In this document: positions 1 through 6,219 of the stretch, one piece after another | How positions within the stretch are numbered: position 1 is the stretch's first letter | How the letters are laid out: the number at the start of each line of letters is the position of its first letter | DNA from: Actinomycetes bacterium | GTDB lineage: Bacteria; Actinomycetota; Thermoleophilia; Solirubrobacterales; Solirubrobacteraceae | Length of the DNA stretch: 21,313 nt | Assembly (NCBI GenBank): GCA_023429855.1 | Contig: JAEZDB010000290.1 | Location: 1-21,313, forward strand | Direction of reading: 5' to 3' | Translations under genes and position numbers: made by a program | The notes under the pieces: generated by a model | Seen by the model: only the letters and a program-made list of their open reading frames with translations | Told to the model about the DNA's origin: nothing | Databases searched by the model: none

Positions 1-170
1 ATGGAGAAGAGGACGAGATCGCCGAGGAACGCGGCAATCGACGCCACGAGGACGACGGCGACGAGCGACACCTTGCCGTCGGCTGCCAGGCCTCCGGCGA
101 GGATCAGCGCGGTGTCTCCCGGGACCGGGACGCCGACGGCGTCGCCCAGGATGAGTCCGAACAGCGCCAA
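1..170 (-). CDS. DedA/SNARE-associated family membrane protein, N-terminal part (cut by window edge)
   Basis: Reading leftward, the frame gives a hydrophobic protein whose N-terminal part contains GVPVPGDTALILAGGLAADG followed by a second hydrophobic stretch ending in AFLGD. The G-x-P-x-PG-[ED]-x-x-L-x-x-AG block and the following LGD are hallmarks of DedA membrane proteins, which are linked to lipid-carrier (undecaprenyl-phosphate) or phospholipid flipping and envelope homeostasis. About 56 codons are visible; the rest lies beyond the left edge. The start is unsure: the only usual start codon in frame is TTG at 170, without a good ribosome binding site, and the frame stays open upstream through the terminator hairpin. 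A start at 170 leaves a very short N-terminus before the first conserved block. It lies behind the tRNA gene on the same strand but is separated from it by a hairpin. Confidence 0.72.
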   Translation of the reverse strand, partial: MALFGLILGDAVGVPVPGDTALILAGGLAADGKVSLVAVVLVASIAAFLGDLVLFS

Positions 171-253
171 AAGGATCTTGTCAACGCGATCAACGGGTTG
201 GTCGCGGGCTGCCCTCCGGACGGTTGCGGCGGCGAGACCGGCCCCGAAACGAG

Positions 254-281
254 CGAAGCCCCCGCATTTGCAGGGGCTTCG
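254..281 (-). terminator. Hairpin terminator of the tRNA gene
   Basis: A 9-bp perfect stem (254-262 with 273-281) and a 10-base loop start 4 bases beyond the 3' end of the tRNA gene on the same strand. A short T-run (CGTTTC) follows. Position and strength fit an intrinsic terminator for the tRNA. Confidence 0.65.
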
Positions 282-285
282 GACA

Positions 286-359
286 TGCCGGTGGAGAGAC
301 TTGAACTCCCGACACGCGGATTATGATTCCGCTGCTCTAACCGACTGAGCTACACCGGC
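286..359 (-). tRNA. tRNA with CAT anticodon (elongator Met, or Ile2)
   Basis: A complete cloverleaf of 74 bases is present on the minus strand. It has a perfect 7-bp acceptor stem (GCCGGTG/CACCGGC), D arm GCTC...GAGC, anticodon stem GCGGA/TCCGC with loop ATCATAA, a 5-base variable loop and a T arm with loop TTCAAGT, with A as discriminator. The 3' CCA is not encoded. The anticodon is CAT. It is not the initiator: the first pair is a normal G-C and the anticodon stem lacks the three G-C pairs of initiators. Whether it is elongator methionine tRNA or the isoleucine tRNA whose C34 becomes lysidine cannot be decided by eye. Confidence 0.93.
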
Positions 360-371
360 GGGTGCGCGGTG

Positions 372-377
372 ATCCTA
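372..377 (-). promoter_or_regulatory. -10 box (TAGGAT) of the tRNA gene
   Basis: TAGGAT fits the actinobacterial TANNNT -10 consensus. It lies 12 bases before the mature tRNA 5' end, so transcription would begin about 5 bases upstream of the tRNA. No clear -35 box is visible. It lies in the short gap before the divergent peptidase gene. Confidence 0.5.
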
Positions 378-429
378 GCGAATGGCTGCAAGCTCGGCCG
401 TCTGGGCCGACGCATGGGAAAGTGCGGGC

Positions 430-1176
430 ATGCCTGCCGCCGTTTGCTTCCGATCCGTCGCGATTGCGGTGTGCGGGGTGTTGGGCGCGACGGGCGTGGC
501 CGCAGCGAACGGGGCCGACGGGCCAGTGGCGGCACGCCGCGCGCCGGACTTCGAGCAGCGGACGATCGGGACGTCGGTGCGCGGGCTTCCGATCCGTGCG
601 CGGGTGATCGGCGACCCAGCCGCGGACCGGTCGGTGCTGATCGTCGGCTGCATCCACGGCACGGAGCGGGCGGGGGAGGCCGTGACGCGCGCGCTGCGCT
701 CGGCGGCACCGCCGGCTGGCACGAACTGGTGGGTGATCGACCAAGCAAACCCCGACGGGTGCGCAGCGCGAACCCGGCAGAACGCGCGGGGCGTCGACCT
801 CAACCGCAACGCCGACTGGCGATGGGGGACCAGCGACCGCCCGGGCGACACGTTCTACGCCGGGCCGCGACCGTGGTCGGAGCCCGAGACGCGTGCGATC
901 CGCGACCTCGTGGAGTCGCTGCGCCCAGCGGTGAGCGTCTGGTTCCACCAGCATGCGGCGATGGTCGACATCGGCCCCGGCGACGCGCGGGTACCGCGCC
1001 GCTACGCGCACACGGTCGGCCTTCCGGCACGCGACTACGGCCGGGTGCACGGCAGCATCACCTCGTGGCAGCACGATCGGTTCCCGGCGTCGCCGGCGTT
1101 CGTCGTCGAGCTGCGCGCCGGCGCGCTCTCGCCCGCCGCCATCGCGCGCCACGTGCGGGCGATCGAGGCGCTCTGA
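430..1176 (+). CDS. Secreted M14-family zinc carboxypeptidase (murein peptide amidase-like)
   Basis: The 248-residue protein begins with a signal peptide (hydrophobic core about residues 9-24, then AAANG). It carries the M14 metallopeptidase signature: HGTE (His76, Glu79) as first zinc ligands, NPDG, the substrate-binding DLNRN block, FHQH (His173/His175 region) for the third zinc ligand, and the general-base Glu227 in FVVEL. Short M14 enzymes of this kind include MpaA-type peptidases that cut gamma-D-Glu-diaminopimelate bonds in murein peptides, but the exact substrate is not visible. The start at 430 was chosen because GGGAAAG lies 7 bases upstream and gives a standard signal peptide. An in-frame ATG at 382 would add 16 residues. 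It acts outside the membrane. The next gene starts 5 bases downstream, so the two are probably cotranscribed. Confidence 0.85.
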   Translation: MPAAVCFRSVAIAVCGVLGATGVAAANGADGPVAARRAPDFEQRTIGTSVRGLPIRARVIGDPAADRSVLIVGCIHGTERAGEAVTRALRSAAPPAGTNWWVIDQANPDGCAARTRQNARGVDLNRNADWRWGTSDRPGDTFYAGPRPWSEPETRAIRDLVESLRPAVSVWFHQHAAMVDIGPGDARVPRRYAHTVGLPARDYGRVHGSITSWQHDRFPASPAFVVELRAGALSPAAIARHVRAIEAL

Positions 1177-1181
1177 GGTTG

Positions 1182-1760
1182 ATGGCTGTCGACCTGTTCT
1201 GGCTGCCGCTGGGCGCCGGCGGCCGCGTCGTCGCCTTCAACGGCCGGTGCTACGAGCGTATGGTCGCTCGCTGGCAGCATCGATCGCCAGCCGACCTCTA
1301 CCACGCCGCGCTCACGCTGGAGACCGCATCGGCGCGCTACGTGATTGAACTCGCCCCGGCCCTGGCGATGCGCGGCCAGCCCCACGGCGCCGTCGCGTCG
1401 GGGCCGGTCGGTTGGCGCGGCGCGGGCCGCTGGGCGGCGCTGCGCTACGAGGTGCGCGCGTGGCAGGGCGGCGTGATCCCCGACGTCGAGTACGCGGTCG
1501 ACAGCCCGATCCGCGTCAGTGCTGATCCGGCAGTTGCCGCTGTGTTGCTCTGCGCCGCCCCGCAGGCGCCGACGCTCACGTGGGGGCGCGACGAGCGCAG
1601 CACCGGCGACATGTGGAACTCCAACTCGCTCGTCTCGTGGCTGCTCGAGCAGGGCGGCATCGACGCCGACGCCGACGCCATCGCCGTACCGGCCGGCGGC
1701 CGCGCGCCGGGGTGGCAGGCGGGCATCGCCGTTGCACGCTCCGGGCAGACGCTCAGCTGA
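1182..1760 (+). CDS. Conserved actinobacterial protein of unknown function
   Basis: The 192-residue soluble protein has no signal peptide or membrane segment. It starts at ATG 5 bases after the peptidase stop. Its recognisable blocks are LYHAAL near residue 40, YVIELAP, GPVGWRGAGRW, WGRDE, DMWNSNSLVSWLL and GGRAPGWQAG. I recall similar proteins from many actinobacteria, always without an assigned function. An N-terminal His-containing strand block combined with a late N-S-N-S-L-V helix loosely resembles circularly permuted NlpC/P60 folds, in which a Cys would sit at the Ser/Asn position. This is a weak inference and no activity is claimed. The 3' end overlaps the convergent YqeY gene by 8 bases. 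Confidence 0.75.
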   Translation: MAVDLFWLPLGAGGRVVAFNGRCYERMVARWQHRSPADLYHAALTLETASARYVIELAPALAMRGQPHGAVASGPVGWRGAGRWAALRYEVRAWQGGVIPDVEYAVDSPIRVSADPAVAAVLLCAAPQAPTLTWGRDERSTGDMWNSNSLVSWLLEQGGIDADADAIAVPAGGRAPGWQAGIAVARSGQTLS

Positions 1761-2184
1761 GCTTGCGCGCGACGAGTCCCGAGACGACCTTGCCGTCGGC
1801 GGCGTCGCCGGCCGCGGCGATCACGTGTTTCATCACGGCGCCCATGTCCTTCTTCGTCGTCGCGCCCGTGGCGGCGATGGCGGCGTCGACGAGGGCGGCG
1901 AGCTCGTCTTCGCTGAGCTGCTTGGGCAAGAACGTCTCGATCAGGTCGGCCTCGGCCTGTTCGGCGGCGGCGAGTTCGGTGCGGCCGTTCTCCGTGTAGA
2001 TCTCGGCCGACTGCAGACGGCGCTTGCGCTCGCGCTTGAGCACCGCGACCTCGTCGACCGCGCCGGTGTCCTTGAGCTCCTTCTGCAGCGCATCGCGGAC
2101 GAGCCGCAGGGCGTCGCGGCGGGCGGCGTCGCGGTTCTTCTGGGCTTCGGTGATCTGCGCGCTGAGGTCGTCGAGGATGGACAT
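1753..2184 (-). CDS. GatB/YqeY domain-containing protein
   Basis: The 143-residue protein begins MSILDDLSAQITEAQKNRDA and contains the typical YqeY helices. It has LRLVRDAL, KRERKRR..SAEIYTENGRTELAAAE, ETFLPKQLSEDEL, and a C-terminal part with KKDMGAVMKHV and GKVVSGLVARKL. YqeY proteins correspond to the tRNA-binding tail of the amidotransferase subunit GatB and occur as single-domain proteins. They are thought to bind tRNA, but their role is unsettled. The length matches the family (about 148). The start is supported by a TAGGCT box 7 bases upstream. The gene is monocistronic and converges on the 1182 gene with an 8-base overlap. Confidence 0.93.
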   Translation of the reverse strand: MSILDDLSAQITEAQKNRDAARRDALRLVRDALQKELKDTGAVDEVAVLKRERKRRLQSAEIYTENGRTELAAAEQAEADLIETFLPKQLSEDELAALVDAAIAATGATTKKDMGAVMKHVIAAAGDAADGKVVSGLVARKLS

Positions 2185-2191
2185 GGTGTCG

Positions 2192-2197
2192 AGCCTA
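2192..2197 (-). promoter_or_regulatory. TAGGCT -10 box, leaderless promoter of the YqeY gene
   Basis: On the minus strand TAGGCT is followed by 7 bases and then the ATG. This is the spacing at which transcription starts at or one base before the start codon. No ribosome binding site is present, which agrees with a leaderless message. Confidence 0.6.
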
Positions 2198-2328
2198 CGG
2201 CTCCGACGCGATGGTGGCGCGATACCGTCCCTGGCCGGCGCGACTCCGGCGGCCTTGGCGTGTTCTATGAAGCGCAGGCCGGGTATCGCCCGCCGCACGC
2301 CGTCCCGGCCCAGGCCCGAGGTCCCTTC

Positions 2329-3000
2329 ATGACGAACCTTTCCGCACGCGCCCGTCTCGCCCTCGCCGTTCTCGCGGCGTCCGGGGTCGCGGCTACCGGC
2401 GCTACGTCGGCCCAGGCCCAAACGGCTCCGACGACCGTCAACACGGTCGTCCTGCGGATGACCGGCCAGATGACGTTCAAGCTCGACAAGACCTTTCTCG
2501 CGACGATGAAGAAGTCGAAGGCGAAGGTGTCGGTCAAGTTCGGCGCGAAGTACTCGAGGAAGAAACGCCTCGTGACGATGCCGATCGACTCGAGCACCAC
2601 GATCACGCTCTCGCCCGGCACCGCCGACGTGCTGTCGACGGGCCGGCTGATGTTCCGCCGCCCCGACGGCCGCAAGATCGTCGTCGACGACGTCGCCCTG
2701 CGCCTGCGCCCCGAGGGCGCCGACCTCTCGGGCACCGTCCGCGGGCGCCCGCAGCGAGAGTTCGCGGCGCTGACCGTCGCACCGACCACCTCGATTCAGC
2801 AGGGCGACACCGGCTACGACTTCGTCGACGTGCAGATGATCGTTTCGGAAGACCTGGCTGCGGCGGCGAAGAAGGCGAAGATCAGGGGGCTGAACGCCGG
2901 CGCGCTCCTCGGCCTGATGACGGCCAAGATCAACGCCGATCTGCCCAGCTTCTCGCTGCCGGGACTCGGCGGTCTGGTGCCGCCAATCCCCGGCGTGTAG
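2329..3000 (+). CDS. Secreted basic protein of unknown function
   Basis: The 223-residue protein has a clear signal peptide: MTNLSARARLALAVLAASG followed by small residues and an AQA cleavage site near residue 31. The mature part is lysine/arginine-rich near its N-terminus (KKSKAKVSVKFG, YSRKKRL). It then shows beta-rich alternation (TTITLSPGTADVLSTGRLMFRRPDGRKIVVDDVALRL) and ends with a Pro/Gly/Leu-rich tail. The pattern of a ligand-type beta domain with G-R-L-x-F and D-D-V-x-L-R-L vaguely recalls HtaA-like surface domains of actinobacteria, but I cannot confirm this. No catalytic motif is visible. GAGG lies 10 bases before the ATG as a possible ribosome binding site. A hairpin terminator follows. 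Confidence 0.8.
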   Translation: MTNLSARARLALAVLAASGVAATGATSAQAQTAPTTVNTVVLRMTGQMTFKLDKTFLATMKKSKAKVSVKFGAKYSRKKRLVTMPIDSSTTITLSPGTADVLSTGRLMFRRPDGRKIVVDDVALRLRPEGADLSGTVRGRPQREFAALTVAPTTSIQQGDTGYDFVDVQMIVSEDLAAAAKKAKIRGLNAGALLGLMTAKINADLPSFSLPGLGGLVPPIPGV

Positions 3001-3010
3001 CGCGCGCAGA

Positions 3011-3039
3011 AGAGCCCAGGCGCGAGTTGGCGCGGCTCT
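3011..3039 (+). terminator. Hairpin terminator behind the secreted protein gene
   Basis: AGAGCC (3011-3016) pairs with GGCTCT (3034-3039). An inner GCGC/GCGC stem and a 3-base bulge on the left complete the structure. It starts 11 bases after the stop codon. No T-run follows, as is common in high-GC actinobacteria. Confidence 0.45.
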
Positions 3040-3095
3040 CACAGAGGTCCCGCCACGGCACCATTGCGGCGTCCGCACGTGCCCGCTTGAACGCT

Positions 3096-3109
3096 GTGCG
3101 ATGTCGCAC
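3096..3109. promoter_or_regulatory. Palindrome GTGCGATGTCGCAC upstream of the M29 operon
   Basis: This is a fully symmetric 5-4-5 (or 6-2-6) inverted repeat, 48 bases before the first gene of the operon. It could be a protein-binding site or a minor hairpin. Only its symmetry and position support it. Confidence 0.3.
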
Positions 3110-3117
3110 GGGCGAGT

Positions 3118-3135
3118 GACGTTCCGCCGAACGTC
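3118..3135. promoter_or_regulatory. Operator candidate GACGTTC-N4-GAACGTC
   Basis: A perfect 7-bp inverted repeat with a 4-base spacer ends 8 bases before the ATG of the M29-type gene, at the place where the promoter of the four-gene operon must lie. The 18-bp length and symmetry are typical of a dimeric repressor operator. No regulator gene lies next to it. Confidence 0.45.
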
Positions 3136-3143
3136 CGGCAAAG

Positions 3144-4139
3144 ATGTGGGCCGTGGATCCGTCGCGAAACAGCTCGGTAGACCCGCACACCCTCGACGTG
3201 GCCTATCGCCAGATCGTCAAGCACTGCCTGGGCATCGGTGCTGGCGACGACGTCCTGATCATCATCGACCCCGAGCGCCGCGGGATCGGCGCAGGGCTGC
3301 TCGAAGCGGTGCAAGACGCGGGCGCTGACCCGGCTGTGGCGGTCCTCCCGCCGAGCGCGGCACGCGGCAGCGAGCCGACGAAGGCGATCGCCGCTGCGAT
3401 GCGCGCGGCCGACGCGTTCCTCGCGCCGTGCCTGCCCTCGCTCAGCCACACGCAGGCCCGCAAGGCTGCCACGGCTGCGGGCGTTCGTGGTGCAACGCTG
3501 CCGGGCGCGACGATCGGCATGCTCTCGCGCTTGATGACCGCTGACCTGGACCTGGTCGCCGAGCGGTCGGCCGCGGTCGCCCGGTTGCTCGGCTCGGCGC
3601 AGCGGGCGACCGTGACCTGCGCTGCCGGCACCGACCTCACGCTCGATCTGTCGGGCCGCGAAGGCATCAGCGACGACGGCAACCTCCGCCAGCCCGCGGC
3701 GTTCGGGAATCTGCCGTGCGGAGAGGGGTTCGTCTCGCCGCGCGCGGCCGACGGCGTTATCGCCGCGCACGTGCTGCCGACCAGCGGGGTGGGGGAGGAC
3801 CCGGTGTTCCTCCAGGTCGCCGACGGCATGCTGACGGGCGCCGACGGCGGCCCGGCCGCTGCGGCCGACGCGTTCCTCTCGGCGCTCGACGCCCACGGAC
3901 CGGCCGCGCGCACGATCGCAGAGCTTGGCCTCGGCACGAACGAGAACGCGCAGATCACCGGCAACGTCCTCGAAGACGAGAAGGTCCTCGGCACCGCGCA
4001 CATCGCGTTCGGCGCGAGCGCCGGGATCGGCGGCGACGTCGCCGTGCCGGTGCACCTCGACGTCGTCGTCCTCAAACCGACGGTGCATATCGGCGACACG
4101 CTCGTCGTCGACCGCGGTCGCTTTATCCTCGGCGCGTGA
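3144..4139 (+). CDS. M29-family (aminopeptidase T-like) metalloprotein
   Basis: The 331-residue cytosolic protein has the C-terminal half typical of the AmpS/aminopeptidase T group: LGLGTNENAQITGN, LEDEKVLGTAHIAFG, then GGDVAVPVHLDVVV. In M29 enzymes the Glu in this region and the H...H-x-D residues hold two metal ions. The family also contains non-peptidases such as 2,5-dihydroxypyridine 5,6-dioxygenase, so the substrate is open. The N-terminal half (YRQIVKHCLGIGAGDDVLIIID) is the usual nucleotide-fold-like domain. The start could also be GTG at 3153, which has an AAAGAT box 7 bases upstream. The stop overlaps the GTG of the next gene (GTGA), so the two are translationally coupled. Confidence 0.8.
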   Translation: MWAVDPSRNSSVDPHTLDVAYRQIVKHCLGIGAGDDVLIIIDPERRGIGAGLLEAVQDAGADPAVAVLPPSAARGSEPTKAIAAAMRAADAFLAPCLPSLSHTQARKAATAAGVRGATLPGATIGMLSRLMTADLDLVAERSAAVARLLGSAQRATVTCAAGTDLTLDLSGREGISDDGNLRQPAAFGNLPCGEGFVSPRAADGVIAAHVLPTSGVGEDPVFLQVADGMLTGADGGPAAAADAFLSALDAHGPAARTIAELGLGTNENAQITGNVLEDEKVLGTAHIAFGASAGIGGDVAVPVHLDVVVLKPTVHIGDTLVVDRGRFILGA

Positions 4140-5050
4140 CGACCGTCTCCTCGCCGCTGGCCGCCCCGCTGCTCATGGCAGTCCCCAACGTCTCCGAAGG
4201 CCGAGACGCCGCCGCCGTCGACGAGATCGGTGCGGCCTACGTGCACGGCGGCGCGAGCCTGCTGGCCACCCACCTCGACGTCGACCACCACCGCAGCGTG
4301 CACACGCTGGCTGCGCGGCAAGGACACCTTGCGGCAGCGTTGGTGTCCGGCGCGCAGGCGGCCGTCAAGGCGATCGACCTGACCACGGGGCGCGGCCTGC
4401 ACCCGCACGTCGGCGCGCTCGACGTGTGCCCGATCGTCTACCTCGACGAGACGCGCGCCGGCGCGGCCGTGGCCGAGGCGCTCCTGACCGCGCAGCTGCT
4501 TGGCGAAACCGGGATCCCCGTGCTGCTCTACGGCGAACTCGCGGGAGGCCGCACCCGCGCCTTCCTGCGGCGCGGCGGCACCGCCGAGCTGCTCCGACGC
4601 GTCGAGGACGGCGAGCTGACGCCCGACTTCGGCCCGAAGCGGATCGACCCGCGGGTCGGGGCCGCACTTGTTGCCGCCAGGCCGCCGCTCGTCGCCTTCA
4701 ACCTCGAACTGGCTGCCCCAGCGACGCTGGCCGATGCCAGGCGCATCGCCGCGCTGATCCGCGAGGGCGGCGACGAAGGGCTGCCCGGCCTGCGCGCGAT
4801 CGGACTGGAGCTAACGGCCGCCGGTGGCGTGGCGCAGGTGTCGTGCAACATCGAAGACCACCGCGCCGTGCCGCTCGTGCGCCTGGTCGAGGCCGTCGCA
4901 CGCCGCGCGGACGTGACACGCTGCGAGCTCGTCGGCTTGCTGCCACGGGCCGCGCTCGACGGATTCCCGCCAGACGTGGAGATCGCCGGCCTCGCCACGA
5001 TCGAGGACGCCCTGGTCGCAGCCGGGCACCCGGCGCCGAGCAGTCTCTAA
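4136..5050 (+). CDS. ftcD: Glutamate formimidoyltransferase (FtcD formiminotransferase domain)
   Basis: The 304-residue protein matches the formiminotransferase part of FtcD. It has AVPNVSEGRD, DHHRSVHTLA, LHPHVGALDVCPIVYL, VLLYGELAG, DFGPKRIDPRVGAALVAARPPLVAFN and AQVSCNIED. The enzyme transfers a formimino group from N-formimino-L-glutamate to tetrahydrofolate in histidine breakdown. The cyclodeaminase domain of the fused mammalian enzyme is absent and no other hut gene lies nearby, so its role here is unproven. GTG at 4136 overlaps the upstream stop; ATG at 4175 is an alternative start directly before the conserved core. A TAAGCT box overlaps the stop codon and may start an internal promoter. 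Confidence 0.88.
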   Translation: MTTVSSPLAAPLLMAVPNVSEGRDAAAVDEIGAAYVHGGASLLATHLDVDHHRSVHTLAARQGHLAAALVSGAQAAVKAIDLTTGRGLHPHVGALDVCPIVYLDETRAGAAVAEALLTAQLLGETGIPVLLYGELAGGRTRAFLRRGGTAELLRRVEDGELTPDFGPKRIDPRVGAALVAARPPLVAFNLELAAPATLADARRIAALIREGGDEGLPGLRAIGLELTAAGGVAQVSCNIEDHRAVPLVRLVEAVARRADVTRCELVGLLPRAALDGFPPDVEIAGLATIEDALVAAGHPAPSSL

Positions 5051-5053
5051 GCT
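5048..5053 (+). promoter_or_regulatory. Possible internal -10 box TAAGCT
   Basis: TAAGCT overlaps the stop codon of the formimidoyltransferase gene and lies 9 bases before the ATG of the small membrane protein gene. That would give a leader of about 2 bases. It is one of several TANNNT boxes in this window that overlap an upstream stop codon. Confidence 0.35.
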
Positions 5054-5062
5054 GGCTCGGCG

Positions 5063-5395
5063 ATGGGCGAGACCAAGAAACGTCGGCAGACCAAGCACCG
5101 CGGCAACGCAGCCGGCATGGTGGAGACCCGCGGCCGCACCGGCGCCCGCACCACCGGCCCGGCAGGCACGGCCAAGGGCGGCCCGAAGGTCCCGCAGCCG
5201 CCAAGCTGGCAGAAGGCGTTCCTCAAGGCGCTGCTGCCCGTGGTGATCTTGCTGCCGATCCTGCTCTTCACCAACAAGACCGCGTCGACGATCTCGATCA
5301 TCGGGCTCGTCGCCTTCGCCTACGTGATGTACGTGCCGCTGTCGTACTTCTCCGACCGCTGGGTCTACAACCGCTACCTCAAGCGCGGCGTATGA
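5063..5395 (+). CDS. Small two-helix membrane protein of unknown function
   Basis: The 110-residue protein has a basic, glycine-rich N-terminal half (KKRRQTKHRGN ... GRTGARTTGPAGTAKGG). Two hydrophobic segments follow, about residues 57-69 (ALLPVVILLPILLF) and 74-92 (ISIIGLVAFAYVMYVPLSYF), with a short basic tail (NRYLKRGV). The charged N-terminus probably stays in the cytosol. No known domain is recognised. It is translationally coupled to the next gene by an ATGA overlap. Confidence 0.78.
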   Translation: MGETKKRRQTKHRGNAAGMVETRGRTGARTTGPAGTAKGGPKVPQPPSWQKAFLKALLPVVILLPILLFTNKTASTISIIGLVAFAYVMYVPLSYFSDRWVYNRYLKRGV

Positions 5396-6042
5396 CGCTC
5401 GACATCCGGATGTTCACGGTCGGCGCGATCCAGGAGAACAGCTTCCTGGTCCGCGCCTCCGAGGACGCCAAGGAGGCGGTCGTCGTCGACCCGGGTGCCG
5501 AAGCACCGCGCTTCCTCAAGGCCCTCGAAGAGCTCGACGTGACCCTCGCGGGCATCCTGCTCACCCACACGCACTTCGACCACGTCGGCGCGGTCGCGGA
5601 GCTGGCCGAGGCGACTGGCGCCGAGGTCTGGGTGCCGGAGCTCGAGCACGAGCTGCTGCTCAAGATCGACGAGATCATGGGCGCGCGCGGCGGCATGTTC
5701 GCGCAGTTCGGGCCGTTTACGCCGTACGACGCCGAGCACACGGTCACCGGCGGCGACGTCGTCGAGCTGGCCGGCCTCACGTTCGACGTCGTCTTCACGC
5801 CGGGCCACTCGATCGGTCACGTCGTCTACGCGCCGCAGGGCCACCCGTTCTTGCTCTCGGGCGATGTGCTCTTCGAGGGGTCGATCGGCCGCACCGACCT
5901 GCCGGGCGGCGACCACCCGCGGCTCCTGCAGTCGATCGCCGAGCTGATGGAGCGGTTCGACCCGGAGACCACGGTGCTGCCGGGCCACATGGGCCCGACC
6001 ACGCTCGGGGCCGAGGCGCGCTCCAACCCGTTCCTGCGGTAG
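5392..6042 (+). CDS. Metallo-beta-lactamase-fold hydrolase (glyoxalase II-like)
   Basis: The 216-residue protein has all ligands of a binuclear metal site: HTHFDH (His59, His61, Asp63, His64), His139 in PGHSIGH, Asp158 in SGDVLFEGSIGRTD, and His199 in LPGHMGPTT. This is the small MBL-fold group related to hydroxyacylglutathione hydrolase. In actinobacteria, members often act on other thioesters or with rhodanese-like partners, so glutathione is not implied. The gene is the last of the operon and is followed by a strong hairpin. In many actinobacteria a similar gene lies directly upstream of hisS; here the cyclase, regulator and NHL genes lie between. Confidence 0.88.
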   Translation: MTLDIRMFTVGAIQENSFLVRASEDAKEAVVVDPGAEAPRFLKALEELDVTLAGILLTHTHFDHVGAVAELAEATGAEVWVPELEHELLLKIDEIMGARGGMFAQFGPFTPYDAEHTVTGGDVVELAGLTFDVVFTPGHSIGHVVYAPQGHPFLLSGDVLFEGSIGRTDLPGGDHPRLLQSIAELMERFDPETTVLPGHMGPTTLGAEARSNPFLR

Positions 6043-6058
6043 ACCAGAACGCGCGTGG

Positions 6059-6091
6059 GGGGCGCGAGCGCCCCCACAACGCTCGCGCCCC
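6059..6091 (+). terminator. Strong operon terminator hairpin
   Basis: GGGGCGCGAGCG (6059-6070) pairs perfectly with CGCTCGCGCCCC (6080-6091) around a 9-base loop, 16 bases after the stop of the hydrolase gene. GCGCGCTTTC follows. The left arm can alternatively pair with part of the loop to form a shorter hairpin (6055-6077). Confidence 0.7.
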
Positions 6092-6098
6092 GCGCGCT

Positions 6099-6208
6099 TT
6101 CGGGAATGTCCCCCTCCCGAAGTCTGATCCGGCCCGTGTCCCTCGGGCCGGAGCAGCCCGGCCCCTGTTCCCCGGGGCCGAGCTTCCGGCGCGTGTCCCG
6201 CGCGCCGG
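6099..6208. repeat. Array of four regularly spaced hairpins with shared loop motif
   Basis: Four perfect stems follow one another. They are 6099-6105/6115-6121 (7 bp), 6128-6136/6144-6152 (9 bp), 6159-6165/6174-6180 (7 bp) and 6186-6193/6201-6208 (8 bp). Their loops read on the plus strand ATGTCCCCC, TGTCCCT, TGTTCCCC and TGTCCCG. The loop motifs start at 6107, 6137, 6166 and 6194, a period of 28-30 bases. Stem sequences differ while pairing is kept. On the minus strand, the transcript of the upstream secreted-protein gene would carry the loops as GGGACA/GGGAACA. The array begins 11 bases beyond that gene's stop codon. The hairpins may act as terminator, 3' stabiliser or binding array. Confidence 0.75.
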
Positions 6209-6219
6209 TAAGTCGTTGC

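Noticed and set aside
286..359. Initiator tRNA
   Set aside because: It has a normal first pair in the acceptor stem and lacks the three consecutive G-C pairs in the anticodon stem.
369..1760. 463-codon frame covering both the M14 peptidase and the 1182 gene
   Set aside because: Its first 270 codons lie out of frame over the well-supported M14 gene; only the part from 1182 is meaningful.
1519..3000. Long 5' extension (493 codons) of the secreted protein gene
   Set aside because: The extension crosses the antisense of the YqeY gene, and the real product starts at 2329 with a standard signal peptide.
6099..6208. CRISPR array
   Set aside because: Units are only 28-30 bases, stems differ between copies and there are no spacers; conservation is in the loop and pairing, not in a direct repeat.
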